64,000 nt of DNA from Aestuariivirga sp. (GCA_030680855.1 JAUXUN010000069.1:57750-121749); one strand, 5' to 3'. Shown: positions 1-9,681, numbered from the stretch's first letter. Numbers and translations: made by a program. Notes: generated from the sequence alone by a model not told the origin.

Positions 1-1877
1 TGATTACCGTGAACGGAAATATCCACGCCGAGCATGTGGTGAATTGTGGCGGGCTGTGGGCCCGCGAAGTGGGCCGCATGGTTGGGCTGGAACTGCCGGT
101 GCTGGCCATGGAGCACATGTATCTGGTTACCGACGACATGCCGGAGGTCATTGCCTACAACAAGGAGCGCGGCCGCGAGCTGCCGCACATCATCGATTTC
201 AAATCGGAAATCTACATGCGCCAGGAGCGCTCGGGCATTGTGCTTGGCACTTATGAAAAAGAGTGCAAGCCCTGGCAGCCGAAGCAGACGCCGTGGGATT
301 TCGGCCAGGAGCTTTTGCCGCCGGACCTCGACCGCATCGCTGATCATCTTGAAATCGGCTACCGGCATTTCCCGGCGCTGGCCAAGGCGGGCATCAAGCG
401 GGTGATCAACGGGCCCTTCACCTTCTCGCCTGACGGCAATCCGCTGGTGGGGCCGGTGCAGGGCCTGCGGAATTTCTGGTGTGCCTGCGCCGTGATGGCG
501 GGCTTCAGCCAGGGCGGCGGGGTTGGCCTGGCACTCTCGCAATGGATGGTAAACGGCGATCCGGGCTTTGACGTCTGGGCCATGGATGTGTCGCGCTTCG
601 GCGAATGGGCGACGCGGAGCTACACCAATGAAAAGGTGCGCGAGAATTATGCACGGCGCTTCTCCATCAAGTTTCCGAATGAAGAGCTTCCAGGGGCGCG
701 GCCGCAGCAGACCACGGCGCTTTATGACACGATGATCGCGCAAGGGGCCGTGATGGGCGATTCATGGGGGCTTGAAACGCCGCTGTGGTTTGCTCCCAAG
801 GGCGTTGCCCCCAAGGATATATTCTCCTTCCACCGCTCCAATGACTTTGCCCATGTGAAGGCGGAAGTCATGGGGGTGCGCAATGGCGTGGGCGTCACCG
901 AGATTGCAAACTTCGCCAAGTACCGTTTCACCGGGCATGGGGCGGAAGCATTCCTTGCCCGGCTGATGACCAACAAGATGCCGAAAGTTGGCCGCCTGAT
1001 CCTCACGCCGATGCTCAATCCGAACGGCAAGCTGATCGGCGATTTCACCATCGCCAATGCCGGCAATGACACGTTCTATATGTGGGGCTCCAGCCAGGCG
1101 CAGAAATATCACATGCGCTGGTTCGAGCAGCATGTGCCGAGCGATGGCAGCGTGAACATTCACCGCTATGATATGGGGCTGGTGGGGCTTTCCATCGCCG
1201 GGCCGAAGTCGCGCGCGGTTTTGCAAAAGCTCACGGACGCCGATGTTTCCAACGCGGCTTTCAAGTTCATGGACCACCGCGCCATGGATATCGGCAATGT
1301 GCCGGCGCTGATCAACCGCGTCACCTATACGGGCGATCTCGGCTATGAAATCTGGGTGGCGCCGGATTACCAGCGCCGCCTCTACCAGGAAATCATGAAG
1401 GCGGGTGCGAACGAAGGCATCATCAATTTCGGCATGCGGGCCCTGCTCTGCATGCGGCTGGAAAAGAACTTTCCCACCTGGTACCGGGAGCTGCGCCCGA
1501 TTTACGGCGGCTTCGAAGCGGGCATGGACCGTTTCATCGATCTCACCAAGAATGATTTCATCGGTCGCGAGGCGGCGATGGAGGAAAAGCGGAGCGGCGG
1601 CAAGCTGCGCCGCGTGTCGATGATTGTCGAGGCGGGTGATGCGGATGTGCTGGGTGACGAGCCTATAAGCCACAAGGGCAAGGTGGTGGGCTGGGTCACC
1701 TCGGGCGGCTTTGCGCATTTCGTGGATAAGTCGATGGCGCAGGGTTATGTGCCGAAGGAACTGGCAGAGGATCTGGCCACGGGCGCCTTCGACATCGAAA
1801 TCATCGGCGAGCAGCGCAAAGCGACAATCATCGTAGACCCGCCGTTTGATCCCAAGGGCGAGCGGATGCGCTCCTAG
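1..1877 (+). CDS. Dimethylglycine/sarcosine dehydrogenase-like FAD/GcvT protein (5' partial)
   Basis: The reading frame enters from the left edge (first full codon at 3), so the N-terminal FAD-binding Rossmann part is missing; 624 residues are visible. The visible part starts in the DAO-type FAD oxidoreductase domain (the VVNCGGLWAREVG segment that closes the FAD fold) and runs into a GcvT-like aminomethyltransferase domain from about residue 220. The family oxidatively removes an N-methyl group from dimethylglycine or sarcosine and passes it to tetrahydrofolate. It aligns throughout with the 802-residue protein at 32242-34650, so the two are paralogues. Substrate cannot be fixed from sequence; dimethylglycine or a related N-methyl amino acid is the best guess given soxBDAG and creatinase nearby. 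Confidence 0.85.
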   Translation, partial: ITVNGNIHAEHVVNCGGLWAREVGRMVGLELPVLAMEHMYLVTDDMPEVIAYNKERGRELPHIIDFKSEIYMRQERSGIVLGTYEKECKPWQPKQTPWDFGQELLPPDLDRIADHLEIGYRHFPALAKAGIKRVINGPFTFSPDGNPLVGPVQGLRNFWCACAVMAGFSQGGGVGLALSQWMVNGDPGFDVWAMDVSRFGEWATRSYTNEKVRENYARRFSIKFPNEELPGARPQQTTALYDTMIAQGAVMGDSWGLETPLWFAPKGVAPKDIFSFHRSNDFAHVKAEVMGVRNGVGVTEIANFAKYRFTGHGAEAFLARLMTNKMPKVGRLILTPMLNPNGKLIGDFTIANAGNDTFYMWGSSQAQKYHMRWFEQHVPSDGSVNIHRYDMGLVGLSIAGPKSRAVLQKLTDADVSNAAFKFMDHRAMDIGNVPALINRVTYTGDLGYEIWVAPDYQRRLYQEIMKAGANEGIINFGMRALLCMRLEKNFPTWYRELRPIYGGFEAGMDRFIDLTKNDFIGREAAMEEKRSGGKLRRVSMIVEAGDADVLGDEPISHKGKVVGWVTSGGFAHFVDKSMAQGYVPKELAEDLATGAFDIEIIGEQRKATIIVDPPFDPKGERMRS

Positions 1878-1995
1878 GTTTTCCCCACTTCCACTGAGGG
1901 AGACGGGGTGTATCTGCAGCCCGCCAGAAAATTGGTGCAATCTTTGGCCCGATTGTTGATAAAGGAAAGAAAAGCCGACAGAAGGGGAAGATTAG

Positions 1996-3696
1996 ATGAT
2001 TGAGCAATTGGGCGCTGCGTCTCTCCAGAACCTGGTTCGGAATGCCTTTCATTTTCATAAAATTGGAAATCTTCCCGAAGCAAAGAAGCTCTATGAAAAG
2101 GTAATTGCCAGGGATTCCCACAACTTTACCGCGCTGCATTTCCTCGGCGTTGTCCACTATCAGCTTGGCAGTCTCGAAAAATCTGTTGAGCTGATCACGC
2201 ACGCCATCAAAGCAAATCCACATGATGCTTCGGCCTACGTCAATCGCGGAATATCGCTGATAGGCCTGCATAGGGCTGATGAGGCCCTTCTGAATTTTCG
2301 AAAAGCGATCCAATTGAGGCCGGATAATGTTTCTGCCCATTGTTACTATGCGATTAGCCTGTGTGAGCTGAATCGCTCTGATGAAGCACTGGGCTATTTT
2401 GATGGTGCAATCCGATTAAACTCGAATTACGTTGATGCCTACTATAACAAGGGCAAAGCGCTTGTCGCACTGAAGAAGTATGATTTGGCGCTCACCTGCT
2501 TTGATATAGCAATAGAGCTGAATCCTCGCCATTTCGAAGCTCATAATAATCGTGGCAATGTGCTAAAAGAAATGGATAAGCTTGATCAGGCACTCGAAAG
2601 CTATGACGCAGCGATTGCTTTGATGCCCGGATATGCGGAAGCCCATAGCAACCGCGGCAATGTGTTGCTTGAACTCAATCGGTATGATGAGTCGATCCCA
2701 TGCTTTGACAGGGCCATTGCGCTGAAGCCGGACTATGCGGATGCGCACTTTAACCGGGGTCTTGCACTCTTGTTGCATGGCGATTTTCAATCCGGACTAC
2801 CCGAATACGAGTGGCGGAAAAGAGAAAAAGAGCCTTCGCGCGCTCACATATTTCAAAAACCTCAATGGACGGGGAAAGAGGAGATTATTGGTCGGCGGAT
2901 TCTGGTCCACGACGAACAGGGTTTGGGAGATACCATTCAATTTGTGCGATACATTCGCCTGCTTGAAGGGAGAGGTGCAAATGTCCTCCTTGCACCGCAA
3001 AAGAAACTGCAAAAGCTGCTATCGATCATTGTGGACAGATCAGAAATTGTCAACGCTGAGGACGCGCAACTGGATTTTGAATTTCAATGTCCACTTGCAA
3101 GTCTGCCACTGGCCTTTGCTACGGTGAAGAATACCATTCCCAACAGCGTGCCTTATCTCAAGGCGGAATACAATCGCGTGGCGTCGTGGCGGTCCAGACT
3201 TGGAAACCATGGGTTTAAGATAGGCATTTGCTGGCAAGGAAGCACAGCCAAGATTGATAAGGGCAGGTCATTTTCAGTCACCTCATTCCATGACCTGTCA
3301 AAGATTGAAGGCGTGCGCCTGATCTCGCTGCACAAAGGAGCTGGCGAAGGCGAACTGGAGCATCTCTCAACCGGAATGATGGTGGAAAACCTTGGACCGG
3401 ATTTCGACGGGGGCGAGCATGCATTTCTTGACACCGCTGCCGTGATGTCATGCTGCGATCTCATCATTACGTCGGACACGTCGATTGCCCATCTTTCCGG
3501 GGCCTTGGCATTGCCAACCTGGGTTGCCCTAAAACATGTTCCTGACTGGCGCTGGCTTTTGGGGCGGAATGACAGCCCATGGTATCCAACCATGAAACTC
3601 TTTCGGCAAAAACAGCGGGGAAACTGGAAGGACGTGTTCGAGGAAATCGAGAACAGCCTATCGGAATTGATGCAGTCGCAAAAAACTAATGCGTGA
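1996..3696 (+). CDS. TPR protein with C-terminal GT9-like glycosyltransferase domain
   Basis: This 566-residue protein has about seven or eight tetratricopeptide repeats over residues 12-275 (recurring AHNNRGN / AIELNP pattern). A C-terminal domain follows that starts near ILVHDEQGLGDTIQFVRY and contains SDTSIAHLSGALALPTWVAL, the nucleotide-sugar-binding region seen in heptosyltransferase-like (GT9) folds. TPR-glycosyltransferase proteins of this type glycosylate proteins or assemble surface polysaccharide; the acceptor is unknown. A purine-rich ribosome site (GAAGGGGAAG) precedes the ATG. The stop overlaps the region leading into the DUF6165 gene, so the two are probably one operon. Both genes are visibly less GC-rich than the demethylase genes on either side, which suggests later acquisition. 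Confidence 0.8.
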   Translation: MIEQLGAASLQNLVRNAFHFHKIGNLPEAKKLYEKVIARDSHNFTALHFLGVVHYQLGSLEKSVELITHAIKANPHDASAYVNRGISLIGLHRADEALLNFRKAIQLRPDNVSAHCYYAISLCELNRSDEALGYFDGAIRLNSNYVDAYYNKGKALVALKKYDLALTCFDIAIELNPRHFEAHNNRGNVLKEMDKLDQALESYDAAIALMPGYAEAHSNRGNVLLELNRYDESIPCFDRAIALKPDYADAHFNRGLALLLHGDFQSGLPEYEWRKREKEPSRAHIFQKPQWTGKEEIIGRRILVHDEQGLGDTIQFVRYIRLLEGRGANVLLAPQKKLQKLLSIIVDRSEIVNAEDAQLDFEFQCPLASLPLAFATVKNTIPNSVPYLKAEYNRVASWRSRLGNHGFKIGICWQGSTAKIDKGRSFSVTSFHDLSKIEGVRLISLHKGAGEGELEHLSTGMMVENLGPDFDGGEHAFLDTAAVMSCCDLIITSDTSIAHLSGALALPTWVALKHVPDWRWLLGRNDSPWYPTMKLFRQKQRGNWKDVFEEIENSLSELMQSQKTNA

Positions 3697-3704
3697 GGCC
3701 AAAA

Positions 3705-4091
3705 ATGGATGCACCTTCTGTTGCAGTTTCCTGGGGTGAATTGATTGACAAGATCACCATTCTCGAAATCAAGGATGAAAGGCTCGCGGCAGAAGCCGCA
3801 AGGCGCAATGTAAAAAAGGAACTCTCCTTGCTGAATCGGTCAGCAACAAAGACCCTCAATATGATTGAGATTCGCGGCCTAAAGGATGAACTATCCCGAA
3901 TTAACACACAGCTGTGGGATATCGAAGATCAGATACGCGCCAAGGAAGCACAGCAGCAATTTGACCAAGAATTCATCGAACTCGCACGATCAGTATATAA
4001 AACCAACGATGTTCGGACTGCTATCAAACGACGCATCAATGAAGTTCTTTCTTCAGAGCTGATGGAGGAGAAGAGCTATGCTGTTTATTAG
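3705..4091 (+). CDS. DUF6165 family protein
   Basis: A 128-residue protein with the opening SWGELIDKITILEIK, which I recognise as the mark of the DUF6165 family. The family has no established function but commonly sits beside TPR/glycosyltransferase genes, as here. It is mostly charged helix, with likely coiled coil over residues 20-90 and no membrane segment. I choose ATG 3705 because a GAGG ribosome site (3695-3698) is spaced 6 bases ahead; a GTG at 3693 that overlaps the upstream stop would add four residues. Its role is probably tied to the glycan or glycoprotein work of the upstream gene, which is inference from position only. Confidence 0.75.
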   Translation: MDAPSVAVSWGELIDKITILEIKDERLAAEAARRNVKKELSLLNRSATKTLNMIEIRGLKDELSRINTQLWDIEDQIRAKEAQQQFDQEFIELARSVYKTNDVRTAIKRRINEVLSSELMEEKSYAVY

Positions 4092-4143
4092 ATCGCAGTT
4101 CAATCCAGACAATTGCGGTCCCGTCTTAAGGTAGAGGACAATG

Positions 4144-4690
4144 TTATGCTGCCCGTCCGTAAAACCCGACCTGCTCTTCGGCAGAAAATTTCAGGCTGGG
4201 TCTGTCTAAATATGAGAATACCGTAGTGACGCGCTCGCGTGCGCCTTTCACCGTACTCACCTTGAGGGCGGTGTTCTTGCCACTGAACACATTCATGGTG
4301 CCAGCCACGAGCTTCAGAGATTTCGCTTCAGGGTTTTTGCCCTCAGGCAGTCTTGCGACTCCGTTATAGTTCGGATCACTGTCACTGCGGAGATCACTGC
4401 GATAGAGGAAGTCACCGCCTTCGTGGGGCGCTTGCAGCAGTAAGGCCGGGAGCTTCTTTCTTGAAGTAGATGTTGTGCAGGCGCTTGTGGGCGAATGAAA
4501 GTGTGTCAAGCACTGGCTGCAGCTCCGCCACCGCACGGGTGAGCGCTCCAGGCTTTATAAGACCCTCCAGATTGAATATGCCTTCCTTCGCAAGGTCCGC
4601 GCCGCACTTCTCAACCAGTGCAGTCCACGCCGGTGTTCCGGGCTTGCTCAAGGGGTATCGGTCAAGATCGAGAATGCCTCTCGTCCCCGC
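4144..4690 (-). pseudogene. Remnant of a HalD/BesD-like 2-oxoglutarate/Fe(II) oxygenase gene
   Basis: Reading leftward from soxG, one frame gives an N-terminal piece (LDLDRYPL, then FNLEGLI, then HKRLHNIYF, about 4690-4450). A second frame gives a C-terminal piece (LLLQAPHEGGDFLYRSDL, then TMNVFSGKN, then VFSYLDRP, ending FYGR, about 4440-4147). Both match the start and end of the HalD/BesD family of iron and 2-oxoglutarate enzymes that halogenate or hydroxylate free amino acids. About 80 residues between them, where the first iron-binding His motif belongs, are gone and the frame shifts at the join. The C-terminal piece also has TALKV where family members carry an iron-binding His (TAHKV-like), and no good start codon exists. 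I call it a decayed gene; the family name rests on remembered motifs. Confidence 0.6.
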
Positions 4691-5211
4691 TACTCCGCAA
4701 ATTCCAGCGCCGCGTCGGTGAGCCAGTCGTAGACGCTGAGGGCGAAGGTGCGCAGCGCGTAGATTTCGAAGCGGTTTTCGTTCACGCAATGGACCAGCAC
4801 GGGGGTGTGGTGGAGGCCGGTCATGGCGAACATGCCGGGCTTGAAAACGGTTGGGTGGAAATCGAGGGGGAGGCCTTTGCTGAGAACATCACGGGCCGGC
4901 GCGCCCTCGATGAAGATGCGGGTGCGGCTGTGGGAGAGCGGCGTGAGGATGGCGACACCGTCCAGCTTCGTTGCGATGGCGTCATTTTCCGAGCCGATGA
5001 TCCAGAACTGGGTTTCTCCGGTGCGCATGAGGGTGCGGCCTTGGGCTTGCAGTGCCGTTCCAACCTTGGTTGGCAGCTTGCCAGTGATCGGGCTGATGGC
5101 CTTTGCGGGGCCGGCGACTTGCAGAAGCGAAAAGCCGCGGGCTTCGCCGATCTGCAGTACGGAACTCACATATGGTTTGGCGCTGGCGAGGGCGGAGCGG
5201 CGGTCAAGCAT
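4690..5211 (-). CDS. soxG: Sarcosine oxidase gamma subunit
   Basis: This 173-residue protein is the small gamma subunit of heterotetrameric sarcosine oxidase, which together with SoxB, SoxD and SoxA converts sarcosine to glycine, H2O2 and 5,10-methylene-tetrahydrofolate in the cytoplasm. It has the GcvT-like beta-rich fold of the family (segments SHSRTRIFIEGAPARDVL and then FALSVYDWL). The ATG at 5211 overlaps the soxA stop by 8 bases; an alternative start at 5235 would overlap by 32 and adds a charged stretch with no support. It is the last intact gene of the sox operon. The decayed oxygenase remnant follows directly. Confidence 0.88.
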   Translation of the reverse strand: MLDRRSALASAKPYVSSVLQIGEARGFSLLQVAGPAKAISPITGKLPTKVGTALQAQGRTLMRTGETQFWIIGSENDAIATKLDGVAILTPLSHSRTRIFIEGAPARDVLSKGLPLDFHPTVFKPGMFAMTGLHHTPVLVHCVNENRFEIYALRTFALSVYDWLTDAALEFAE

Positions 5212-8137
5212 TGAGGCGCGCTCCTTCCCGGTCAATAAAGTGTGGCGAGACGATGCGAGCTTTCATTTGCTCGTTCTTCAGGGGGAAGGCGCAGATGATG
5301 TCTTCGCCCTCGTGCTTCAGCCCGCCCTGATAGAGGCCGAGGGCGATGAACTTGTTCAGTTCGGTGGACCAGGTGACTGACGTGATGTAGCCGCGGCCGT
5401 GGCCCTTGATTTCATCGCTGGCTGAAAACAGGATGGAGCCACCGCGCAGTTTCTTGCCCTCTTCCATCAATTCGATACCGACAAGGCTCCAGCGTTCGGG
5501 CGCCTGCAGGTTTTCGCGCAGGCGCAGTTCCTTGCCGATGTAGGCTTTCTCCTTGCCTGCCATTTTGCCGAGGCCGAGGTCATCCAGGGTGTTGCGATGG
5601 TCAAGCTCAAGGCCCGCCACATGGCCCTTCTCGATGCGCAGGGATGCCAGCGCTTCCAGGCCATAGGGCTTGATGCCGAGGGGTGCCGCCACATTCAGGA
5701 AGTGTTCCCACAGGGCGTGGGCATGGTCGGCGGGGCAATGGACCTCATAGGCGAGCTCGCCGGAAAACGAGAGGCGCAGCAGGCGGATGGGCACGCCGTC
5801 GAAATTCACTTCAAGGCAGCCCATGTAGGGAAGATTTCCGGTGGAGACATCGGCAGCGGGGAAAGCCAGTTGCAGGGCTTCGCGCGATTTCGGACCGGAT
5901 ACTGCCATCCCTGCCCATTCATCGGTGAGCGAGGTGACGTGAACCTTCAAATCGGTCCAATGGACCTGCAGCAGGTATTCGAGCCAGGACATGACTTCGC
6001 CGGCCTGTGCCGTGGTGGTGGTCAGATAAAACTGCGTATCGGAAATGCGCGTGGTCGTGCCATCGTCAAGCACCACGCCATCATCATTCAACATCACGCC
6101 GTAGCGCGCTTTCCCCACGGGCAATTTGGCAAAGCCGTTGACGTAAACGCGGTTGAGGAATTCCGCCGCGTCTGGCCCCTGCACGTCGATCTTGCCGAGG
6201 GTTGACACATCGGCGAGGCCTACGCCTTTTCGCACCAGTTCCATTTCCCTGATGTAGGCGGTCTCGGGCGAATTTCCGGCCCAGGCATAATACCAGGCGC
6301 GCATCCAGAGGCCCGCCTCGATGAAGGTTGCGCCGCTGGCCTTGTTGGCATCATGAAGCGGCGACAGGCGGTAAGGCCGGAAGTGATGGCCGATGGTGCG
6401 TCCCGCGATGGCGCCGACTGCAAGGCCGGTATAGGGCGGGCGGAAGGTGGTGGTTCCGGCCTGCATGATCGGCACTTCACGCAAGCCTGCCATGATGGCA
6501 ATGGCATTGATGTTCGAGGTCTTGCCCTGGTCGGTACCCATGCCCAGCGTGGTGTAGCGCTTCAGATGTTCAACGCTGACATAGCCTTCCTGATGGGCAG
6601 TTCTGATATCCTTCACGGTCACATCGGATTGCACATCGACAAAGGCCTTGCCCTTGCCGGCAACGGCGGGCAGCCACACGGGCAGAATATGATAGGCGCG
6701 GTCCTTGCCTTCGGGCGGCGCCACGGGCTTTGTGGTTTTGCCGAAATCGGCAACGGCCCTGGCGCCCATGTCATTGCCGTCTTTAATTGCGGCCTGCGTG
6801 CCGAAGCGGCCCATCACGGCGCCCGCACCGAAATGCGCTGCCGCAAAGCCGCCCGGCACAAAGGCCGCGAGCTTCTCGTCGTAGATGGGCTTGATGCCGC
6901 CATGGGAGGTGAGATGCACCGCCGGGCTCCAGCCGCCGGACATGGCCAGCACATCGCATTCGATGGAGGCGGAGTGCGCTCCTGCAAGCTGTACGCGGCT
7001 CACCTGTTTAGCGCCCTCCACATCGGCAACACCGGTTCCCGGAAACATCGCCATGCCGAGCATCGCGGCCTTGGAAAGCAAATCGGAGGGAATGACTTTG
7101 CGGTGGTCGGCCATGGTGACGGCGATGCCTGCCTCGGCGAGATCGAAGGCGGTCAGGTAAGCCGTGTCATTGTTGGTGACGATCACCGCGCGCTTGAGCG
7201 GGGCCACGGCAAAGCGGTTGAGATAGGTGCGGACCGCCGAGGCCAGCATGACACCGGGACGGTCGTTGTTGGAGAACACCAGCGGCCGCTCGAGCGCGCC
7301 GGTGGCAAAGATAATTGATTTTGCGCGAAGTGAAATCAGCGTCTGGCGCGGTTTGCCTTTCGCGGCGTCGGACTCTTCGTGACGCTGGAGCAGCACGACG
7401 AAATTGTCATCATAGAGGCCTTGCGCGGTTGTCCGTGCGCGGATTTTCACATTGGAAAGCGAAGCTAATTCAGCGAGTTGGACTTTGCGCCAGGCTTCCA
7501 AATCGGCCGTCCGTTCAGAGAGCAATTGCCCGCCAAATTCCGAGTCCTGCTCCACCAGAACAACGCGCGCACCTGAACGCCCGGCTGTCAGCGCTGCGGC
7601 GAGTCCGGCGGGGCCGGAGCCCACCACCAGCACGTCGCAGAATTCATGGGCCGTATCGTAGCGATCCGAATCCTTTTCATAGGAGCCTTTGCCGAGGCCT
7701 GCGGCGCGGCGAATGAAGGGTTCGTAGAACATCCAGGATTTCTTGAACGGCCCCATGAAGGTCTTGTAGTAGAAGCCGGACTGGAACAGCGGGCTGAGCA
7801 GGGAGTTCACCGCCATCAGATCGAAGTCCGGTGACGGCCAGGCATTTTGCGACTGCACCGCGAGGCCATCGGTGAGATCAACGGTCGTTGCCGGAATGTT
7901 GGGTTCGTTCTTGCCAATGGTGAAAAGGCCGTTGGGTTCTTCAACGCCGGCGGAGACTATTCCGCGGGGCCGGTGATATTTGAAACTGCGCGAGGTCAGA
8001 GTCTTGCCATTGGCCAGCAGCGCTGAGGCCAGGGTGTCTCCGGCGAACCCGCTCAGGGGTTTGCCGTCAAAGGTGAAAGTGACCGGTTTGCCGCGGTCAA
8101 TGCGGCCGCCCTTCTCAAGCCTACGGAAAGCCGTCAT
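5204..8137 (-). CDS. soxA: Sarcosine oxidase alpha subunit
   Basis: A 977-residue protein, the normal length for the alpha subunit. Domains in order: an N-terminal ferredoxin-like domain (residues 15-100, PLSGFAGDTLASALLANG), an FAD/NAD-binding oxidoreductase domain with VVGSGPAGLAAAL near residue 170, and a C-terminal GcvT-type folate-binding domain (about 590-970). The alpha subunit binds NAD and tetrahydrofolate and receives the methylene group made at the SoxB flavin site through an internal channel. The start overlaps the soxD stop by 4 bases. The gene is complete and shows no lesion. Confidence 0.95.
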   Translation of the reverse strand: MTAFRRLEKGGRIDRGKPVTFTFDGKPLSGFAGDTLASALLANGKTLTSRSFKYHRPRGIVSAGVEEPNGLFTIGKNEPNIPATTVDLTDGLAVQSQNAWPSPDFDLMAVNSLLSPLFQSGFYYKTFMGPFKKSWMFYEPFIRRAAGLGKGSYEKDSDRYDTAHEFCDVLVVGSGPAGLAAALTAGRSGARVVLVEQDSEFGGQLLSERTADLEAWRKVQLAELASLSNVKIRARTTAQGLYDDNFVVLLQRHEESDAAKGKPRQTLISLRAKSIIFATGALERPLVFSNNDRPGVMLASAVRTYLNRFAVAPLKRAVIVTNNDTAYLTAFDLAEAGIAVTMADHRKVIPSDLLSKAAMLGMAMFPGTGVADVEGAKQVSRVQLAGAHSASIECDVLAMSGGWSPAVHLTSHGGIKPIYDEKLAAFVPGGFAAAHFGAGAVMGRFGTQAAIKDGNDMGARAVADFGKTTKPVAPPEGKDRAYHILPVWLPAVAGKGKAFVDVQSDVTVKDIRTAHQEGYVSVEHLKRYTTLGMGTDQGKTSNINAIAIMAGLREVPIMQAGTTTFRPPYTGLAVGAIAGRTIGHHFRPYRLSPLHDANKASGATFIEAGLWMRAWYYAWAGNSPETAYIREMELVRKGVGLADVSTLGKIDVQGPDAAEFLNRVYVNGFAKLPVGKARYGVMLNDDGVVLDDGTTTRISDTQFYLTTTTAQAGEVMSWLEYLLQVHWTDLKVHVTSLTDEWAGMAVSGPKSREALQLAFPAADVSTGNLPYMGCLEVNFDGVPIRLLRLSFSGELAYEVHCPADHAHALWEHFLNVAAPLGIKPYGLEALASLRIEKGHVAGLELDHRNTLDDLGLGKMAGKEKAYIGKELRLRENLQAPERWSLVGIELMEEGKKLRGGSILFSASDEIKGHGRGYITSVTWSTELNKFIALGLYQGGLKHEGEDIICAFPLKNEQMKARIVSPHFIDREGARLNA

Positions 8138-8376
8138 GACGCCTCTCCGATCTCGTTGGTGGCGGTGTTGCGGCTGAGCTTGAACCAGTGCCGGCAGCCC
8201 AGCACATGCTGCCAGTATTCAGTGTGCGGGCCCTTGGGATTGTCGAAGAGGAAATAATAATCATGCCACGCCTTGAGATCGCCCTCGCCGTGTTTCGGTC
8301 GCGTTTTCGTCGCGTCACCGCCGTAGCGGAATTCGCTCACGTCTCTCTCACCGCAATGGGGGCATGGGATTCTCAT
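8134..8376 (-). CDS. soxD: Sarcosine oxidase delta subunit
   Basis: An 80-residue zinc-binding subunit of heterotetrameric sarcosine oxidase. The expected ligands are visible: Cys5 and Cys8 in the CPHCG motif, then His57 and Cys61 in HVLGCRHW. The subunit is structural and stabilises the SoxA-SoxB complex. Both ends overlap neighbours by 4 bases (ATGA), so translation is coupled with soxB upstream and soxA downstream. Confidence 0.94.
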   Translation of the reverse strand: MRIPCPHCGERDVSEFRYGGDATKTRPKHGEGDLKAWHDYYFLFDNPKGPHTEYWQHVLGCRHWFKLSRNTATNEIGEAS

Positions 8377-9632
8377 TGCTTGTAGGTCCAGTTGCCAATG
8401 CCATAGTCGTCGAGCTCCCTGCCCTTTTCGAAGCGGTCGAGCGCGTAGCAGCGGTTCAGCTCATGCTCCTCGTCATGGGCGATGGTGTGGGCAAAGGTCC
8501 AGCCGCTTGCCGGGGTGGCCTTGAAGCCCTGGTAGCACCAGCCGCCGTTGAAATAGAGGTTCCTGATGTCGGTGCGGCAGATGAAGGGGCTGCCGTCAGG
8601 CGTCATGTCCATGATGCCGCCCCAGTGGCGCAGCAGGCGGAGCTTCGACATGAATGGCAAGAGCGATACGGCACATTCCGCCACGGTCTGGATGCGCGGA
8701 AATTGCCCGCGCTGGGTGTAGGTATTGAAGCCATCGATATGGCCGCCGAAGACCATGCCGCCCTTGTCGGATTGAGAGAGGTAAAACAATTCGGCTCCCC
8801 AGGACACGACGTGATGCACCATGGGTTTTACCGGTTCGGTGACAAAGGCCTGGAGGATGTGGCTTTCGATGGGCAGGCTGAGCCCCGCCATTTTGGCGAC
8901 ATGGGAAGAATGGCCGGCCACGGCGATGCCGATTTTGCCGCCGAGAATTCGCCCCCGCGAAGTTTCAACGCCCACCGCCTTGCCCTCATCCATGATGAAG
9001 CCTTCGACTTCGCAATTCTCGATGATGTCGACGCCGAGCGTATCGGCGGCGCGGGCATAGCCCCAGGCCACCGCATCGTGGCGCACGGAGCCCGCCCTGC
9101 CCTGCAGGATGCCGCCCCAGATGGGCCAGCGGGCGTCTTTGGAATAATCGAGGTAAGGCAGCAGCGCCATGACCTGGCCGCGGTCGAGTAATTCCGCATC
9201 AATGCCGTTGAGCCGCATGATGTTGCCGCGCCTGGCATAGGTATCGAGCTGTACCGGGCTGGTGGCCAGCACGATCTGGCCGCGGTGGGAAACCATGCAG
9301 TTGAAATTCAGTTCGTGGGAGAGGCCTTCCCAGAGCTTAAGGGAATGCTCGAAGAACTGGGTGTTGCCGTCAATCACATAGTTGGAGCGGATGAGCGTGG
9401 TGTTGCGGCCGACATTGCCGGAGCCGATATAGGCGCGCTCCAGCACCGCCACATTCCGCATCCCGTGGTTCTTGGCGAGGTAATAGGCCGTGGCCAGGCC
9501 GTGCCCGCCGCCGCCGATGATGATGGCGTCATAGGAGCTCTTGGGCTCGGGCGCGCGCCAAGCCCGCGGCCAGGGCCGTTCGGGCGACAGGGCATGCTGG
9601 GCAAGGGCCAGGGCTGAATAAGGTTTGAACAC
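8373..9632 (-). CDS. soxB: Sarcosine oxidase beta subunit
   Basis: A 419-residue flavoprotein with the dinucleotide-binding motif GGGGHGLATAYYLA at residues 40-53. The RHDAVAWGYAR segment places His185 where the beta subunit carries covalently bound FMN. It also binds FAD and is the site of sarcosine oxidation. Translation starts at a GTG with a strong AGGGGG ribosome site about 6 bases ahead. Gene order soxB-soxD-soxA-soxG is the classical operon order. The gap to the upstream MFS gene is only 49 bases, so the operon may begin further upstream. Confidence 0.95.
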   Translation of the reverse strand: MFKPYSALALAQHALSPERPWPRAWRAPEPKSSYDAIIIGGGGHGLATAYYLAKNHGMRNVAVLERAYIGSGNVGRNTTLIRSNYVIDGNTQFFEHSLKLWEGLSHELNFNCMVSHRGQIVLATSPVQLDTYARRGNIMRLNGIDAELLDRGQVMALLPYLDYSKDARWPIWGGILQGRAGSVRHDAVAWGYARAADTLGVDIIENCEVEGFIMDEGKAVGVETSRGRILGGKIGIAVAGHSSHVAKMAGLSLPIESHILQAFVTEPVKPMVHHVVSWGAELFYLSQSDKGGMVFGGHIDGFNTYTQRGQFPRIQTVAECAVSLLPFMSKLRLLRHWGGIMDMTPDGSPFICRTDIRNLYFNGGWCYQGFKATPASGWTFAHTIAHDEEHELNRCYALDRFEKGRELDDYGIGNWTYKQ

Positions 9633-9681
9633 GACAGACCCCCTACCAGAATTTCACGTCAATCGACAAGACGGGGATTTT

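Noticed and set aside
762..1940. A 392-codon minus-strand frame
   Set aside because: It mirrors the DMGDH-like gene and its composition (Arg/His/Ala-rich) matches no family.
6353..7318. A 321-codon plus-strand frame
   Set aside because: Antisense to soxA; Gly/His-rich with no motif.
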